From Formosa haliotis (GTDB lineage Bacteria; Bacteroidota; Bacteroidia; Flavobacteriales; Flavobacteriaceae): a stretch of 64,000 nt of DNA. Location of the stretch: positions 2,353,501 through 2,417,500 of the forward strand of contig NZ_BDEL01000001.1 in the NCBI RefSeq assembly GCF_001685485.1, written 5' to 3'. This document shows, one piece after another, positions 10,035 to 19,435 of the stretch; positions within the stretch are counted from its first letter, which is position 1, and the number at the start of each line of letters is the position of its first letter. The translations under genes were made by a program, and so were the position numbers. Below the pieces are notes generated by a model. That model was not told where the DNA came from. It did no database searches and saw only the letters and a list, made by a program, of their open reading frames with translations.

Positions 10035-10042
10035 ATAAAAAA

Positions 10043-10060
10043 AGCGACTTAAAAGCCGCT
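10043..10060. terminator. Probable terminator between convergent genes
   Basis: AGCGACTT / AAGCCGCT, an 8-bp stem with one mismatch and a two-base loop. It follows an A run, precedes an AT-rich stretch and lies between two convergent genes. Weaker than the other hairpins here. Confidence 0.45.
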
Positions 10061-10078
10061 ATATAATATTTTATAGTT

Positions 10079-10522
10079 TTAGAAACCTAACCACATACCC
10101 CATGGAATTCTCGATAATAAGAGTACTAGACCAATGGTGTAGAATATAGAAATAGTTTTAAATTTTGATGCAGAAGTAAGTTTCGCTTTATGCTTTGAAT
10201 ATCCAATGGTGATAAAAACAAGTGCAATAATATTAATTATAGGATGCTCTATTAAATATAATCTGCTTACAGAATCTTTCATTATACCTCCCATACCAAG
10301 CTCGCTAAACAATGCCATTCTAGGTGAAACTACATACAATATTAATCCAATTAATAATTGAATATGAGAAACGATTATAGTAAATAAGGCGATTCTAAAA
10401 TCTTTAGGGCCATATTCCTTTTTATTAGCTAACTTAATAATACTATTAACTGTAGCTACAATCAACACGGCAAGAACTAAAAATGCCCAATAGGAATGTA
10501 AATTTCGAAGTACACTATACAT
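10079..10522 (-). CDS. Small four-helix membrane protein (flavobacterial cytochrome-b-like family)
   Basis: 147 residues with four predicted transmembrane helices: about 11-30, 47-67, 95-113 and 125-142. Conserved-looking histidines sit near or in helices (LHSYW, SHIQL, EHPI), and homologues are often annotated as cytochrome B. Those histidines could bind haem, but no CxxCH or other proof is present. It stands alone, between the convergent EEP gene and the terminator of the downstream receptor gene. Protein reality is good; function is not established. Confidence 0.75.
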   Translation of the reverse strand: MYSVLRNLHSYWAFLVLAVLIVATVNSIIKLANKKEYGPKDFRIALFTIIVSHIQLLIGLILYVVSPRMALFSELGMGGIMKDSVSRLYLIEHPIINIIALVFITIGYSKHKAKLTSASKFKTISIFYTIGLVLLLSRIPWGMWLGF

Positions 10523-10577
10523 GATTATTTTTTAAGAATTTATTGATGGTAAATATAACAAATATGTTTTACAAAAA

Positions 10578-10608
10578 AACGGCTGCTTCAAAAACTGAAG
10601 CAGCCGTT
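10578..10608 (-). terminator. Intrinsic terminator after the receptor gene at 10634
   Basis: Perfect 13-bp stem AACGGCTGCTTCA / TGAAGCAGCCGTT with a five-base loop, followed by seven T on the minus strand. Confidence 0.9.
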
Positions 10609-10633
10609 ATATTTTTAAGTATTTCTAATTGGA

Positions 10634-13321
10634 TTAGAAGTTGAAACGCACACTTGCACTCCAAGTTCTTCCAAAACCAAAGTACCCCTGGTTTGCTACG
10701 TTAATACCTTTATAAGTTTCATCTTCTGGCTCTGCAGCGATGTTAGAAGATAAATCAGATAAGTAAACATAATCAAACACGTTGTTTAAGTTAAATCTGA
10801 AATCTATAGATTTTTTAAAGTCATTATCTAAAGGTAATGAATAAGATACTCCCATATCTACCAAGTTATAAGATGGTAATTCTAAGTTATCTTTTACAGC
10901 ACCTACAGAAGCATATAATTTATCGTAGAATCTGAAATCTGCATCTACAGAGAATCTTTCGAAAATACGGTAATCTGCACCAATACCAACAGTAAACTGA
11001 GCTGCGTTTCCTACTTTACCACCATCTACATCTTGTACTTCTGTACTAATTACGTTTTGGTTTTCATCGCTAATACGTGTTTCAGCATTTCCTTTGTACT
11101 CCCAATCTCCAAGAGATAAGAATCCTTTTATTTTTAAATCCATAATAGGTCGGTAAGCTGCATCAATTTCTATACCCGAGTGTAATTGTTCTACACCTTG
11201 GTTTGTTTTATAGAAAAGGAATTCGTCTTCAATATAAGATGTTGTAACCACTCTATCTTTCCAAGACGTTCTATATAAGTTAACATTAGCCGTGAAGTTT
11301 TGGCTAGCAAAACTATACCCTAATTCTAAACCAAAAATCTTTTCGTTTTCAGTTAATGGGTTAATTTGGTTAGTAAAGTTTAAGTAAATATTATCGTGGT
11401 AAGGCTGACGTGAGTAGTACCCAATATTTCCGAAGAATTTATGAGAATCTCCGATAATATAAGCGGCACCAGCTTTAACGTTAAATCCTACGTTGTTAAC
11501 TTTTTCTGAATCTACACCATCTGTAATATTATCTGGTAATGGCGTCCCTGTTCCTTGAGGAGATGTTCCGTCTATTAACGATTGATCTGCATATTGGTAG
11601 TGATCGAAACGTTGGTGATGTTGACTAGATAGAGACCCTTGAAAGAATGTAGAGAAGTTATCTTTAGAATATTCCATTTGTGTGAATAATCCACCGTAAG
11701 AAATTCTCTCGTCATTACTATATCCAATTTTTTCATCTTCTCTGAATTCTGCAAACATTGCAGTCCAAGGATTTGCAGCCATATCTCTATTTGTGCTACC
11801 TATTTTATACTCTCCTGCATAACCATAACGTTGGTGGTTATTGTTTTGATCTCTTAATGTGATATTCTCATTCCAAGTTTCTAAACCATGGAAGTTTTCA
11901 ACAACTCTATAGTGCTCACCATAGTATGTTCTTAAATCTAAACCAACATTAAAAGTTATATAATCAGATAATTCTGTTTCAAAATTAGAAACTGCTCCGT
12001 ACCAACTATGGGCGTTTATACTAGATCTTGTAATATAACCACCACCGTAGCCATATCCTCCAGCACCATCTTCAATAGCTTCGTTTTCAGCGTAAATAGC
12101 ATCGTAATCTATATAACCATCGTCTGTTCTAATAACGCTTCCTAGGTTTCCGGTACCACCACCACGACCCCAAGAGGCATATAATACAGTAGACAGGTTA
12201 GATTTTTCTGAAATTTTATAATCCCAGTTTAAGTTTGCTACAGGTTTATGGTAGAAGTTTCTTCTTTCAGACATATACTCACCATTGTAGTACCCGTAGT
12301 TGTTGTTGTATTTTCTTCCGTATTCTTGGTAAGTCGAAATAGATTTAGACCAGTTTTGGTCGTGCCATTGTGGAGCTCCAGTAATTAAGAAGTTAAAGTT
12401 ATGTTTTTCGTTTGGCGTATACCCAATAGAGAAAAAGTAGTTTTGCCCTTGTCCGTAAGTACCATCGTTATAACCATCTCCTTGCCAGTGTGTAAATAAG
12501 AAACTTGTTCCCCATCCACTTTCAGACTTTCCTGAGTTGTAACCAACAGTTGACTTATAATAATTATCGTTAGCAAAACCTCCATATAAGAATCCACCTT
12601 GTTGGCTTTCTGTAGACTTCGTTACAAAGTTTACTGTACCTCCAACAGAAGAAATCGCTAATTTAGAAGATCCTAATCCACGTTGAATTTGAATTGCACT
12701 AGCAATATCATTCATTCCAGACCAGTTAGACCAGTACATTTTACCGTCTTCCATTCCGTTAATTGGCTGTCCGTTTAATAAGTAAGCTGTATTATCTTGT
12801 TCGAAACCACGAACAGATATTTGCGAATCTCCGAAACCTCCAGATGCACCAGACACATACACAGAAGGTGTATTTACCATAGTTGCAGAGATATCTTGTG
12901 AACCAATTTTTTGCTGAATTTCTTTAGCTCTAATTGTAGAAACCGCTACTGGTGTTTTTCTACCTTCTGCTAAATCGATGATTCCGCTACCTACGATAAC
13001 GACTTCATCTAAAGATGTTTCATTTTGCTCTAATCTGATTTTTCCAAGTGCTTTAGAGCCAGTGAAAGAAATTGTTTTTGATTCGTAACCTATATAAGAA
13101 ATTACAATTTGTCCAGAAGTCGCATCTGAAGTTATTGTAAAATTACCATCAAAATCTGTAGTTGCCCCGATCGAAGTACCTTTTATTAAGATATTAGCTC
13201 CTGGTAAAGGCATGTTTGTTTCAGGTTCAATGACTGTTCCCGAGACAATACTTTGCGCAAAGGACACGGTACTAAATACCATGATAATTGCAAAAAATAA
13301 GTTTTGTGTAATGTTCTTCAT
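10634..13321 (-). CDS. TonB-dependent receptor
   Basis: 895-residue outer-membrane transporter. A signal peptide (ending FSTVSFAQ) is followed by a carboxypeptidase-regulatory-like domain (about 24-105). A TonB-box-like stretch LDEVVIVGSG leads into the plug, with RGFEQDNTAYLLNGQPINGM and GGTVNFVTKS. The barrel ends in a C-terminal aromatic strand (SASVRFNF). No SusD partner or enzyme lies beside it, so the ligand is unknown. It is a single-gene unit with its own -7 box and a strong terminator. Regions rich in Gly and Tyr near residues 385-425 are likely barrel loops. Confidence 0.93.
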   Translation of the reverse strand: MKNITQNLFFAIIMVFSTVSFAQSIVSGTVIEPETNMPLPGANILIKGTSIGATTDFDGNFTITSDATSGQIVISYIGYESKTISFTGSKALGKIRLEQNETSLDEVVIVGSGIIDLAEGRKTPVAVSTIRAKEIQQKIGSQDISATMVNTPSVYVSGASGGFGDSQISVRGFEQDNTAYLLNGQPINGMEDGKMYWSNWSGMNDIASAIQIQRGLGSSKLAISSVGGTVNFVTKSTESQQGGFLYGGFANDNYYKSTVGYNSGKSESGWGTSFLFTHWQGDGYNDGTYGQGQNYFFSIGYTPNEKHNFNFLITGAPQWHDQNWSKSISTYQEYGRKYNNNYGYYNGEYMSERRNFYHKPVANLNWDYKISEKSNLSTVLYASWGRGGGTGNLGSVIRTDDGYIDYDAIYAENEAIEDGAGGYGYGGGYITRSSINAHSWYGAVSNFETELSDYITFNVGLDLRTYYGEHYRVVENFHGLETWNENITLRDQNNNHQRYGYAGEYKIGSTNRDMAANPWTAMFAEFREDEKIGYSNDERISYGGLFTQMEYSKDNFSTFFQGSLSSQHHQRFDHYQYADQSLIDGTSPQGTGTPLPDNITDGVDSEKVNNVGFNVKAGAAYIIGDSHKFFGNIGYYSRQPYHDNIYLNFTNQINPLTENEKIFGLELGYSFASQNFTANVNLYRTSWKDRVVTTSYIEDEFLFYKTNQGVEQLHSGIEIDAAYRPIMDLKIKGFLSLGDWEYKGNAETRISDENQNVISTEVQDVDGGKVGNAAQFTVGIGADYRIFERFSVDADFRFYDKLYASVGAVKDNLELPSYNLVDMGVSYSLPLDNDFKKSIDFRFNLNNVFDYVYLSDLSSNIAAEPEDETYKGINVANQGYFGFGRTWSASVRFNF

Positions 13322-13350
13322 TTTGTTATTTGAGATTTATTTTACGAGTG

Positions 13351-13358
13351 CAAAAATA
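13351..13358 (-). promoter_or_regulatory. Bacteroidota -7 box for the receptor at 10634
   Basis: TATTTTTG on the minus strand, 29 bases upstream of the ATG, fits TAnnTTTG. No TTG at -33 spacing. Confidence 0.45.
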
Positions 13359-13465
13359 GTGCTATTTCGTAATCTAACATTATGTAAATGTTAAAAAATT
13401 AACACCGCACAAGATACTGATATTCTGACAAATAACAAAAATGAAGAACTTTTAGAGTATTTATT

Positions 13466-13488
13466 AAGGCTTTACAATTTAAAGCCTT
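13466..13488 (-). terminator. Possible terminator overlapping the pgi stop
   Basis: AAGGCTTT / AAAGCCTT, a perfect 8-bp stem spanning the end of pgi. No good T run follows on the minus strand, so it could instead be a 3'-end stabilising hairpin. Confidence 0.35.
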
Positions 13489-15125
13489 CCTTTTTTGTAA
13501 AAATTTAAAAGATTAAGAGTGGAATTATCATGTTCGTAATTCTCACTGTCATCAAATTCTTTTAAAATTTTGCTTGCAAGTTGTTTTCCTAGCTCTACAC
13601 CCCATTGATCGTAGCTAAAAATGTTCCAAATAACACCTTGAACAAAGATTTTATGCTCGTACATCGCTATTAATTTACCTAAACTTGCAGGTGTAAGTTT
13701 CTTAATAAAAAGTGTATTGGTAGGCTTATTCCCTTCAAAAACTTTAAAAGGCAATAATTTTGCTTGCTCGGCTTCAGATAAATTTTGACCTTTCATTTCT
13801 GCCAGAACCTCATCTTTGGTTTTTCCATTTAGAAGTGCTTCTGTTTGCGCTAAAAAATTAGACATTAATTTATCTTGATGATCGGTATTACCGTATAACG
13901 ACTCGACATAGCCAATAAAATCGGCAGGAATTAATTTTGTGCCTTGGTGTATTAATTGAAAAAAGGCATGCTGAGAATTTGTTCCTGGCTCTCCCCAAAT
14001 TAAGGTTCCTGTCTGGTAGTTAACACGAACGCCATTTCGGTCTACACTTTTACCATTACTCTCCATAATTCCTTGTTGAAGATAGGTTGCAAACTGGGTT
14101 AAATATTGGCTATACCCTATAACTGCTTCGCTTTCGGCATTGAAAAAATTGTTATACCACACACTTAAAAGTGCTAAAACAACTGGGATATTTTTATCGA
14201 AATCTGCTGTTCTAAAATGCTCGTCCATATCATGAGCACCTTCTAATAAACTTTCGAAATTTTTATAACCTACAGCTAAACTAATGGTTAAACCTACTGC
14301 GCTCCAAAGTGAAAAACGCCCACCAACCCAATTCCACATCGGGAAAATATTAGCCTCGTTAATTCCAAATTCCTTAACCTTTTCAATATTTGTAGACACC
14401 GCTACAAAATGATGTGCTACCGCTTCTTGCGTAGCATGCTCTAAAAACCAAGCCCGTAAGGTATTGGCATTAGACAGTGTTTCTTGAGTAGTAAAAGTTT
14501 TAGAAACCACAACAAATAATGTGGTTTCAGGATCTAAAGTTTTAATAACTTCATTGACATGATCACCATCTACATTACTTACAAAATGTGTTGTTAAATG
14601 ATTTTTGTAATACTGTAACGACTCCACAACCATTGCCGGCCCTAAATCTGAACCTCCAATACCTATATTGACAACGTTGGTAAAGGCTTTTCCTGTAAAC
14701 CCTTTTAATTCGCCATTTGCAACTTTATTTGTAAAGGCTTCAATTTCTGCTTTAACACGATATATTTCAGGCATTACATTTTCACCATCAACCAAAACTT
14801 TAGCCGATTTTGGTGCTCTTAGGGCTGTATGTAAAACAGCTCTACCTTCTGTTTCGTTAATAACTTCTCCTGAAAAATAACTTTGAATCGCTTCTTTCAA
14901 CTTTACCTCATCTGCTAATTGTAGCAAATAAGTCATAGTGTCTTCGGTAATTCTGTTTTTTGAAAAATCTACATAAAAATCTTCCCATATAATTGTGTTT
15001 TTATCTGCACGATTCGGGTCGTTAGCAAATAAATCTTTCATATGGGTGTGTTGAATGTCTTCAAAATGTTTTTGAAGATTTTTCCATGCTTGCGTTGTTG
15101 TTGGGTTGATTGTTGGTAAGGCCAT
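13479..15125 (-). CDS. pgi: Glucose-6-phosphate isomerase
   Basis: 548 residues, the full length for the large Pgi family. It interconverts glucose-6-phosphate and fructose-6-phosphate in the cytoplasm. Signature segments are present: [14 protein letters not shown], the [13 protein letters not shown] block, [10 protein letters not shown] with the catalytic Glu, and the His of [11 protein letters not shown]. The ATG gives a standard N-terminus. It starts two bases after the M23 peptidase gene, on the same strand, and is presumably read from the same transcript, so a real lesion there could affect pgi through polarity. Confidence 0.97.
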   Translation of the reverse strand: MALPTINPTTTQAWKNLQKHFEDIQHTHMKDLFANDPNRADKNTIIWEDFYVDFSKNRITEDTMTYLLQLADEVKLKEAIQSYFSGEVINETEGRAVLHTALRAPKSAKVLVDGENVMPEIYRVKAEIEAFTNKVANGELKGFTGKAFTNVVNIGIGGSDLGPAMVVESLQYYKNHLTTHFVSNVDGDHVNEVIKTLDPETTLFVVVSKTFTTQETLSNANTLRAWFLEHATQEAVAHHFVAVSTNIEKVKEFGINEANIFPMWNWVGGRFSLWSAVGLTISLAVGYKNFESLLEGAHDMDEHFRTADFDKNIPVVLALLSVWYNNFFNAESEAVIGYSQYLTQFATYLQQGIMESNGKSVDRNGVRVNYQTGTLIWGEPGTNSQHAFFQLIHQGTKLIPADFIGYVESLYGNTDHQDKLMSNFLAQTEALLNGKTKDEVLAEMKGQNLSEAEQAKLLPFKVFEGNKPTNTLFIKKLTPASLGKLIAMYEHKIFVQGVIWNIFSYDQWGVELGKQLASKILKEFDDSENYEHDNSTLNLLNFYKKGRL

Positions 15126-15127
15126 GA

Positions 15128-16446
15128 TTAATATGCTTGTGTAATTAAGTTTTGCTCGGTTAGAGTATCTGTTTTGGTTTTAAAAGGTACAGCATCTAGT
15201 TGTACACGAATAGGTTTAATATACTCTAAATAACGTGTTTTTAAATTTTCAGAAATAGGTTCTGCTGCTGGTAATTTTTGTTTAAAAGGATCTACTTGCA
15301 CTCCATTTTTCCAAAAACGATAGCAAACATGAGGCCCAGATGTATTTCCAGTCATTCCTACCCAACCAATTACATCACCTTGCTTTACGTAATCGCCTTC
15401 TTTTACTTTACGCTTTTGCATGTGTAAGTATTGCGTTTCGTAAATTTTATTATGACGGATTTTTACGTAATTACCGTTACCACCTGTGTAACTAGACTTT
15501 GAAACACGACCGCTAGCCGTAGCTACAATTGGTGTCCCTACATTGGCAGCAAAGTCTGTTCCTTTATGCGGTCTTACACGGTTACCGTATAAAGCAATTC
15601 GTCTGTTTAAATTAAATCGTGATGAAATTCGCTTATATTCTACCGGTGCTTTTAAGAACGCACGACGTAGTGTTTTTGCTTCTTCATTATAAAAATCTGT
15701 AGTGCCATGTACCGAATCTGTTTCAAATTCGAAGGCATAAAAAGGTTCTGTATTATGTTCAAAATAGGCCGCTTTTATTTTATCTATTCCGGCATAAATG
15801 GTATCATCTATATATTTATCGGTGTAAATAACCTTAAACCGATCACCTTTTGAAGTCTCGTAAAATCGATAGTCCAAGCATAAATATCAGACATTTTATA
15901 AGCTAATATTAAACTTAAGCCGTCGTCGGCTAGAGTTTGAGAAATATTACTATTAATAACCCCTGAATATTCCTTTTCTACATATTTTATAGGTTTTCTA
16001 CTCGTGTAGGCATGAATCGAGTCTTGAAAATTTACAACAATATATTCCTCTTTGTTTGGCTGATACACAAAACATTTTGGTGTTTGTAATGAATCTTTGT
16101 CGCAAAGCAAAGTATACGGTTTTCCGATTTGAATTTTTCGGATATCGAAACTATCTCTTGCGATTTCTGCTATTTGATGAATTAATGAATAGCCAACATG
16201 GTTTTTAGCCATAATCTGACCAAAACTATCACCCGTTTTAACGGTATCGCGTTTTACAATATAATCGTTTAATTTAAAACCAAATTCATAGACATCTGGT
16301 TCTGGAATATCTTTAACGGCTACCGCTAATTCGTCTTTAATTTGTTTTTGTTGTTGAGGCTCATCTTTACAACTCACTAAACTTAGTGTTGCTGCAAACA
16401 TAATGACACATCTTTTCCCCAATCTGATAATTTTTGTTTGGTCCAT
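15128..16446 (-). pseudogene. M23-family metallopeptidase, frameshifted by one missing base
   Basis: Two overlapping reading frames together make one peptidoglycan-peptidase-type lipoprotein. The first frame (from 16446) has a lipobox-like SLVSC signal and the N-terminal region up to TRLQK. The second continues with GDRFKVIYTDKYIDD and the M23 domain, ending at 15128. The metal motif HKGTD and GPHVCYRFW are in the second part; Cys replaces the second His of the usual HxH, as is common in this Bacteroidota subfamily. Adding one G/C at 15846-15847 restores a 439-residue protein. It may be a true lesion or a sequencing error. It leads directly into pgi. Confidence 0.85.
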
Positions 16447-16875
16447 AAATCTGGAAAAAATATTTACTTTTTTTGATGTTCTGAGAGCTTACTTTTTTAG
16501 CGCTTTCACTAAAAGTGTACACGCTTGTTTCTCTCTTATTATACTTTATATAACCGTATTGCATTTTGCTTAAATTTAAGTTGAACACAAATTCAACCCA
16601 ATAAAAACGCGTAGTTTTAGCAATACGATATTATTCTTATTATACGCCCTTAGACAATAACAAACCGTAATTCCTGGTTATGCCTATTTTAGAACTCGGC
16701 TAAATTAATAAATTCAACACTGAATCACCTTTCAAAAATGTTAATATATAGCTTAATTCTACAGTTTTACCCCTCATTTTCTCCTTAAACAACCTCTAAT
16801 TCACGATTAAGCGTATTATTTTGTTTAGAAAACTCCATTACTATTAGTATTTCCAAAAATGAATAGTTTCTTTTT
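16447..16875. other. Gene-free region, 429 bases
   Basis: AT-rich stretch between the M23 and DUF3108 genes, both on the minus strand. It should hold the M23-pgi promoter, but I find no TAnnTTTG box with good spacing. No tRNA fold, strong hairpin or repeat was seen, and short open frames here have no recognisable content. Confidence 0.6.
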
Positions 16876-17658
16876 TTAAGGTTTTGCAACAACTTTAAAT
16901 GGATATTTTAACCCTTTAAAAGCTGTTAAATCGGCACGTAAAGAGCCTACAGCCAAATCTGCTTTTATACGTAAAGGCACTTTATTTCTATCGTTAGACA
17001 CCCATAAGGTTAAACTTTCTTCTTCTTTAAATACGCGACCCGCCATAACATAAGGTCTAAATTTTAAGGATGCTATTTTCCCAAAATCAGTATCTATCGT
17101 TTCTTCTCCTAGATATTTCAGTTTAAAGGCATAGTTTTCTTCATCGAAAAACATATTCACAAAAATTTCACTCCCAGCTTCAAGACTGCCAATATCCATC
17201 TCATTTCTAAGATAATAAAACGTAGAAACCATATCTTGAATATTAGGTTTCGTTTCTATAGTCTGCTTTTTATGGTGCTTTTTGTTATGTACTAAAGCGA
17301 GATTATTTTCACGATCAAACTCTATTTCTAGATCTTTAGTATGTCCGCCTTCATCTATTTTTCTAATAAATTTATATGGAACATAAGTATCTCTATCGAT
17401 ATAAGATTCATAGCGATCTTCTACCTTAAAAAACCATTTTATCGCGCCTGTAGTCCAACCTTTTCCAACGATATGATAAACAGGTTTTCCTTTGTAATGT
17501 TGGTCTTTAACCTCTAACGTCGCATTCCCTGCTTTCAGGAATCCGCTATAGCTCATCTCGAATTTAAACCATTCACCTTCTTGAAAAGCACTCTCGTGCT
17601 GCCCAAAACCTGAAACCCAAACTAAACCAGATATTACAAAAAGTAAGATGTGTTTCAT
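16876..17658 (-). CDS. DUF3108 domain-containing exported protein
   Basis: 260 residues from the ATG at 17658. The upstream ATG at 17679 would add seven residues before the signal peptide. A Sec signal peptide (MKHILLFVISGLVWVSGFGQ) is followed by the DUF3108 beta-sandwich, with GEWFKFEMSYSGFLKAGNA near the N-terminus and LTLWVSNDRNKVPLRIKADL near the end. The family is periplasmic or outer-membrane-associated in Gram-negative bacteria and has no agreed function. It lies about 130 bases downstream of hppD, with a hairpin between, so it is probably separately transcribed. Confidence 0.88.
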   Translation of the reverse strand: MKHILLFVISGLVWVSGFGQHESAFQEGEWFKFEMSYSGFLKAGNATLEVKDQHYKGKPVYHIVGKGWTTGAIKWFFKVEDRYESYIDRDTYVPYKFIRKIDEGGHTKDLEIEFDRENNLALVHNKKHHKKQTIETKPNIQDMVSTFYYLRNEMDIGSLEAGSEIFVNMFFDEENYAFKLKYLGEETIDTDFGKIASLKFRPYVMAGRVFKEEESLTLWVSNDRNKVPLRIKADLAVGSLRADLTAFKGLKYPFKVVAKP

Positions 17659-17751
17659 AGACGTTATTATTTTATTCAATAAACTACAGATAGACTATTT
17701 TATTGCTTGGTAATAATCAAATCAATAAGTATTCCAAATGTATTAAAAGAA

Positions 17752-17782
17752 AAAACTCCATCAAAATTAATGATAGAGTTTT
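17752..17782 (-). terminator. Intrinsic terminator after hppD
   Basis: AAAACTCCATCA / TGATAGAGTTTT, a 12-bp stem with one mismatch, followed by a T-rich run on the minus strand. It lies 25 bases past the hppD stop. Confidence 0.75.
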
Positions 17783-17806
17783 AAGTATTAGATTATTAAA
17801 TTTTTG

Positions 17807-18967
17807 TTAAAGCGTTCCGCGTTTTGCTTGTTCTCGTTCTATAGATTCAAACAACGCTTTAAAGTTCCCCGCTCCGAATCCCTTGGCGCCCATGCGTTGA
17901 ATGATTTCGAAAAATAAGGTTGGTCGGTCTTCCACAGGTTTTGTAAATATTTGAAGCAAATAGCCTTCTTCGTCGGCATCTATCATGATTCCTAAGCCCT
18001 TAAGCGTTTCAATATCCTCTCTTAATTCGTGGTTGTGTTCTTGTAATCGCTTAGGCACTGCGTTATAATATTCCTCTGGTGGGGTAGATAAAAACGCTAT
18101 CCCACGAGAACGCAAATTAGAAACGGTGGTAATAATATCGTCGGTCGCAACTGCAATATGTTGTACGCCTGGCCCTTCGTAAAAATCTAAATATTCCTCA
18201 ATTTGCGACCGTTTTTTGCCTTCGGCAGGTTGGTTAATCGGGAATTTAATTCTGCCATTTCCATTACTCATAACCTTGCTCATTAGTGCTGAATATTCGG
18301 TATGGATTTGTTTATCGTCAAAGGATAAGAAATTTACAAATCCCATGACATCTTCGTACCATTTTACCCAAGTATTCATTTCTCCCCAACCTACGTTACC
18401 CACCATATGATCTATATATTTTAATCCTACAGGTTCCGGATTATAATCAGATTCCCAAGGCGTAAACCCAGGCATAAACACACCCTTGTAATTTTTACGT
18501 TCTACAAACATATGCACCGTTTCTCCGTAGGTATAAATTCCTGCACGAACCACTTCCCCATCCTCATCTGTTTCAACAGTGGGTTCCATATACGATTTCG
18601 CTCCGCGTTTTGTAGTTTCTTCGTAGGCACTTCTAGCATCTTCAACCCATAAGGCAACAATTTTTACCCCATCGCCATGTTTTACAATATGGTTGTTTAT
18701 AGGGTGTTTAGAATTTAGTGGAGACGTTAAAACCAACCGAATTTTATCCTGCTTTAACACATAAGACACGGTGTCTTTACTTCCAGTTTCTAGACCTTTA
18801 TAGGCGAGCGATTGAAATCCGAAAGCCGTTTTATAAAAATAAGCTGCTTGCTTTGCATTTCCCACATAAAACTCGACATAATCGGTTCCTAAAAGCGGAA
18901 GAAAATCTTCTGCTCCTTCAAATATTTTTTCTAGACCGGAGTTTCCAAATTTTATATTCTTACTCAT
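17807..18967 (-). CDS. hppD: 4-hydroxyphenylpyruvate dioxygenase
   Basis: 386-residue Fe(II) enzyme converting 4-hydroxyphenylpyruvate to homogentisate in tyrosine breakdown. Two vicinal-oxygen-chelate domains are visible: residues about 25-150 and 178-345. Family landmarks include the iron-ligand regions YIDHMVGNV and GPGVQHIAVATDDI, and the closing block PTLFFEIIQRMGAKGFGAGNFKALFE. Homogentisate dioxygenase is encoded upstream on the same strand, so the two consecutive pathway steps are adjacent. Between them lie a 468-base gap and a decayed gene, which may have split a former operon. Confidence 0.96.
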   Translation of the reverse strand: MSKNIKFGNSGLEKIFEGAEDFLPLLGTDYVEFYVGNAKQAAYFYKTAFGFQSLAYKGLETGSKDTVSYVLKQDKIRLVLTSPLNSKHPINNHIVKHGDGVKIVALWVEDARSAYEETTKRGAKSYMEPTVETDEDGEVVRAGIYTYGETVHMFVERKNYKGVFMPGFTPWESDYNPEPVGLKYIDHMVGNVGWGEMNTWVKWYEDVMGFVNFLSFDDKQIHTEYSALMSKVMSNGNGRIKFPINQPAEGKKRSQIEEYLDFYEGPGVQHIAVATDDIITTVSNLRSRGIAFLSTPPEEYYNAVPKRLQEHNHELREDIETLKGLGIMIDADEEGYLLQIFTKPVEDRPTLFFEIIQRMGAKGFGAGNFKALFESIEREQAKRGTL

Positions 18968-19010
18968 ATTATTTTAACAGATTATAGAAATTAGATTAGA
19001 GAAGATAGAA

Positions 19011-19292
19011 CTATAGTTTATTTTGAAAACTCATCGTCATTTTTTGAAACTCCTCTATCATTTCTACAAGATTATTTAATTGTTCTTCTGTAATGTATTT
19101 TCTATTCCTAGCAATTATCAGTTGTGTTTCTAATTCAAAAGATCATCCCAAAGAACTATCTATAAATAAGAAAACGACTTATCTGTTCTAGAAGAACCTT
19201 CAGCTATATTACTTGGCATTGACACAGAACTTCAATTAAGTTGCGATCTTAAACCAAATTTTTAGATTTTTATAGTTATGCCTTTGTCTCAT
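19011..19292 (-). pseudogene. Decayed four-helix-bundle (S23/23S rRNA intervening-sequence-type) protein gene
   Basis: No long open frame, but translated pieces on the minus strand spell the family in order. An ATG at 19292 begins MRQRHNYKNLKIW. Next come FGLRSQLN-stop-SSVSMPSNIAEGSSRTDKSFSYL, a frame change, IDSSLG-stop-SFELETQLIIARN, and YITEEQLNNLVEMIEEFQKM, ending FQNKL-stop at 19011. Relative to the family it has lost about 25-30 codons between KIW and FGL, gained two in-frame stops and shifted frame at least once. Intact members are about 120 residues; their role is uncertain, though some lie within rRNA intervening sequences. It lies between hmgA and hppD. The rest of the 18968-19435 gap shows nothing further. 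Confidence 0.8.
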
Positions 19293-19435
19293 CAACTCAT
19301 TTAAATTTTCACTCGTTTGCTCTTTTATCTATTTTCTCTTTTCTTATAATTCTAACAACTTTTAATTCTCACAACCTTCTTTTAGGAATAAAGATCTTCC
19401 CTCAAAACTAAGCAGCTGAGCAATCAATCTCCTTC

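Noticed and set aside
15841..15860. Programmed -1 frameshifting in the M23 peptidase gene
   Set aside because: The site reads CAAAAGG, only four A, and is not an A-AAA-AAG type slippery heptamer. I saw no downstream hairpin, and a single missing base explains it better.
16367..16588. 73-codon minus-strand frame upstream of the M23 gene
   Set aside because: It overlaps the true lipoprotein start in another frame, and its translation shows no signal peptide or domain.
16447..16875. Possible tRNA or small RNA in the 429-base gap
   Set aside because: I could not find a cloverleaf, CCA end or strong hairpin by eye.
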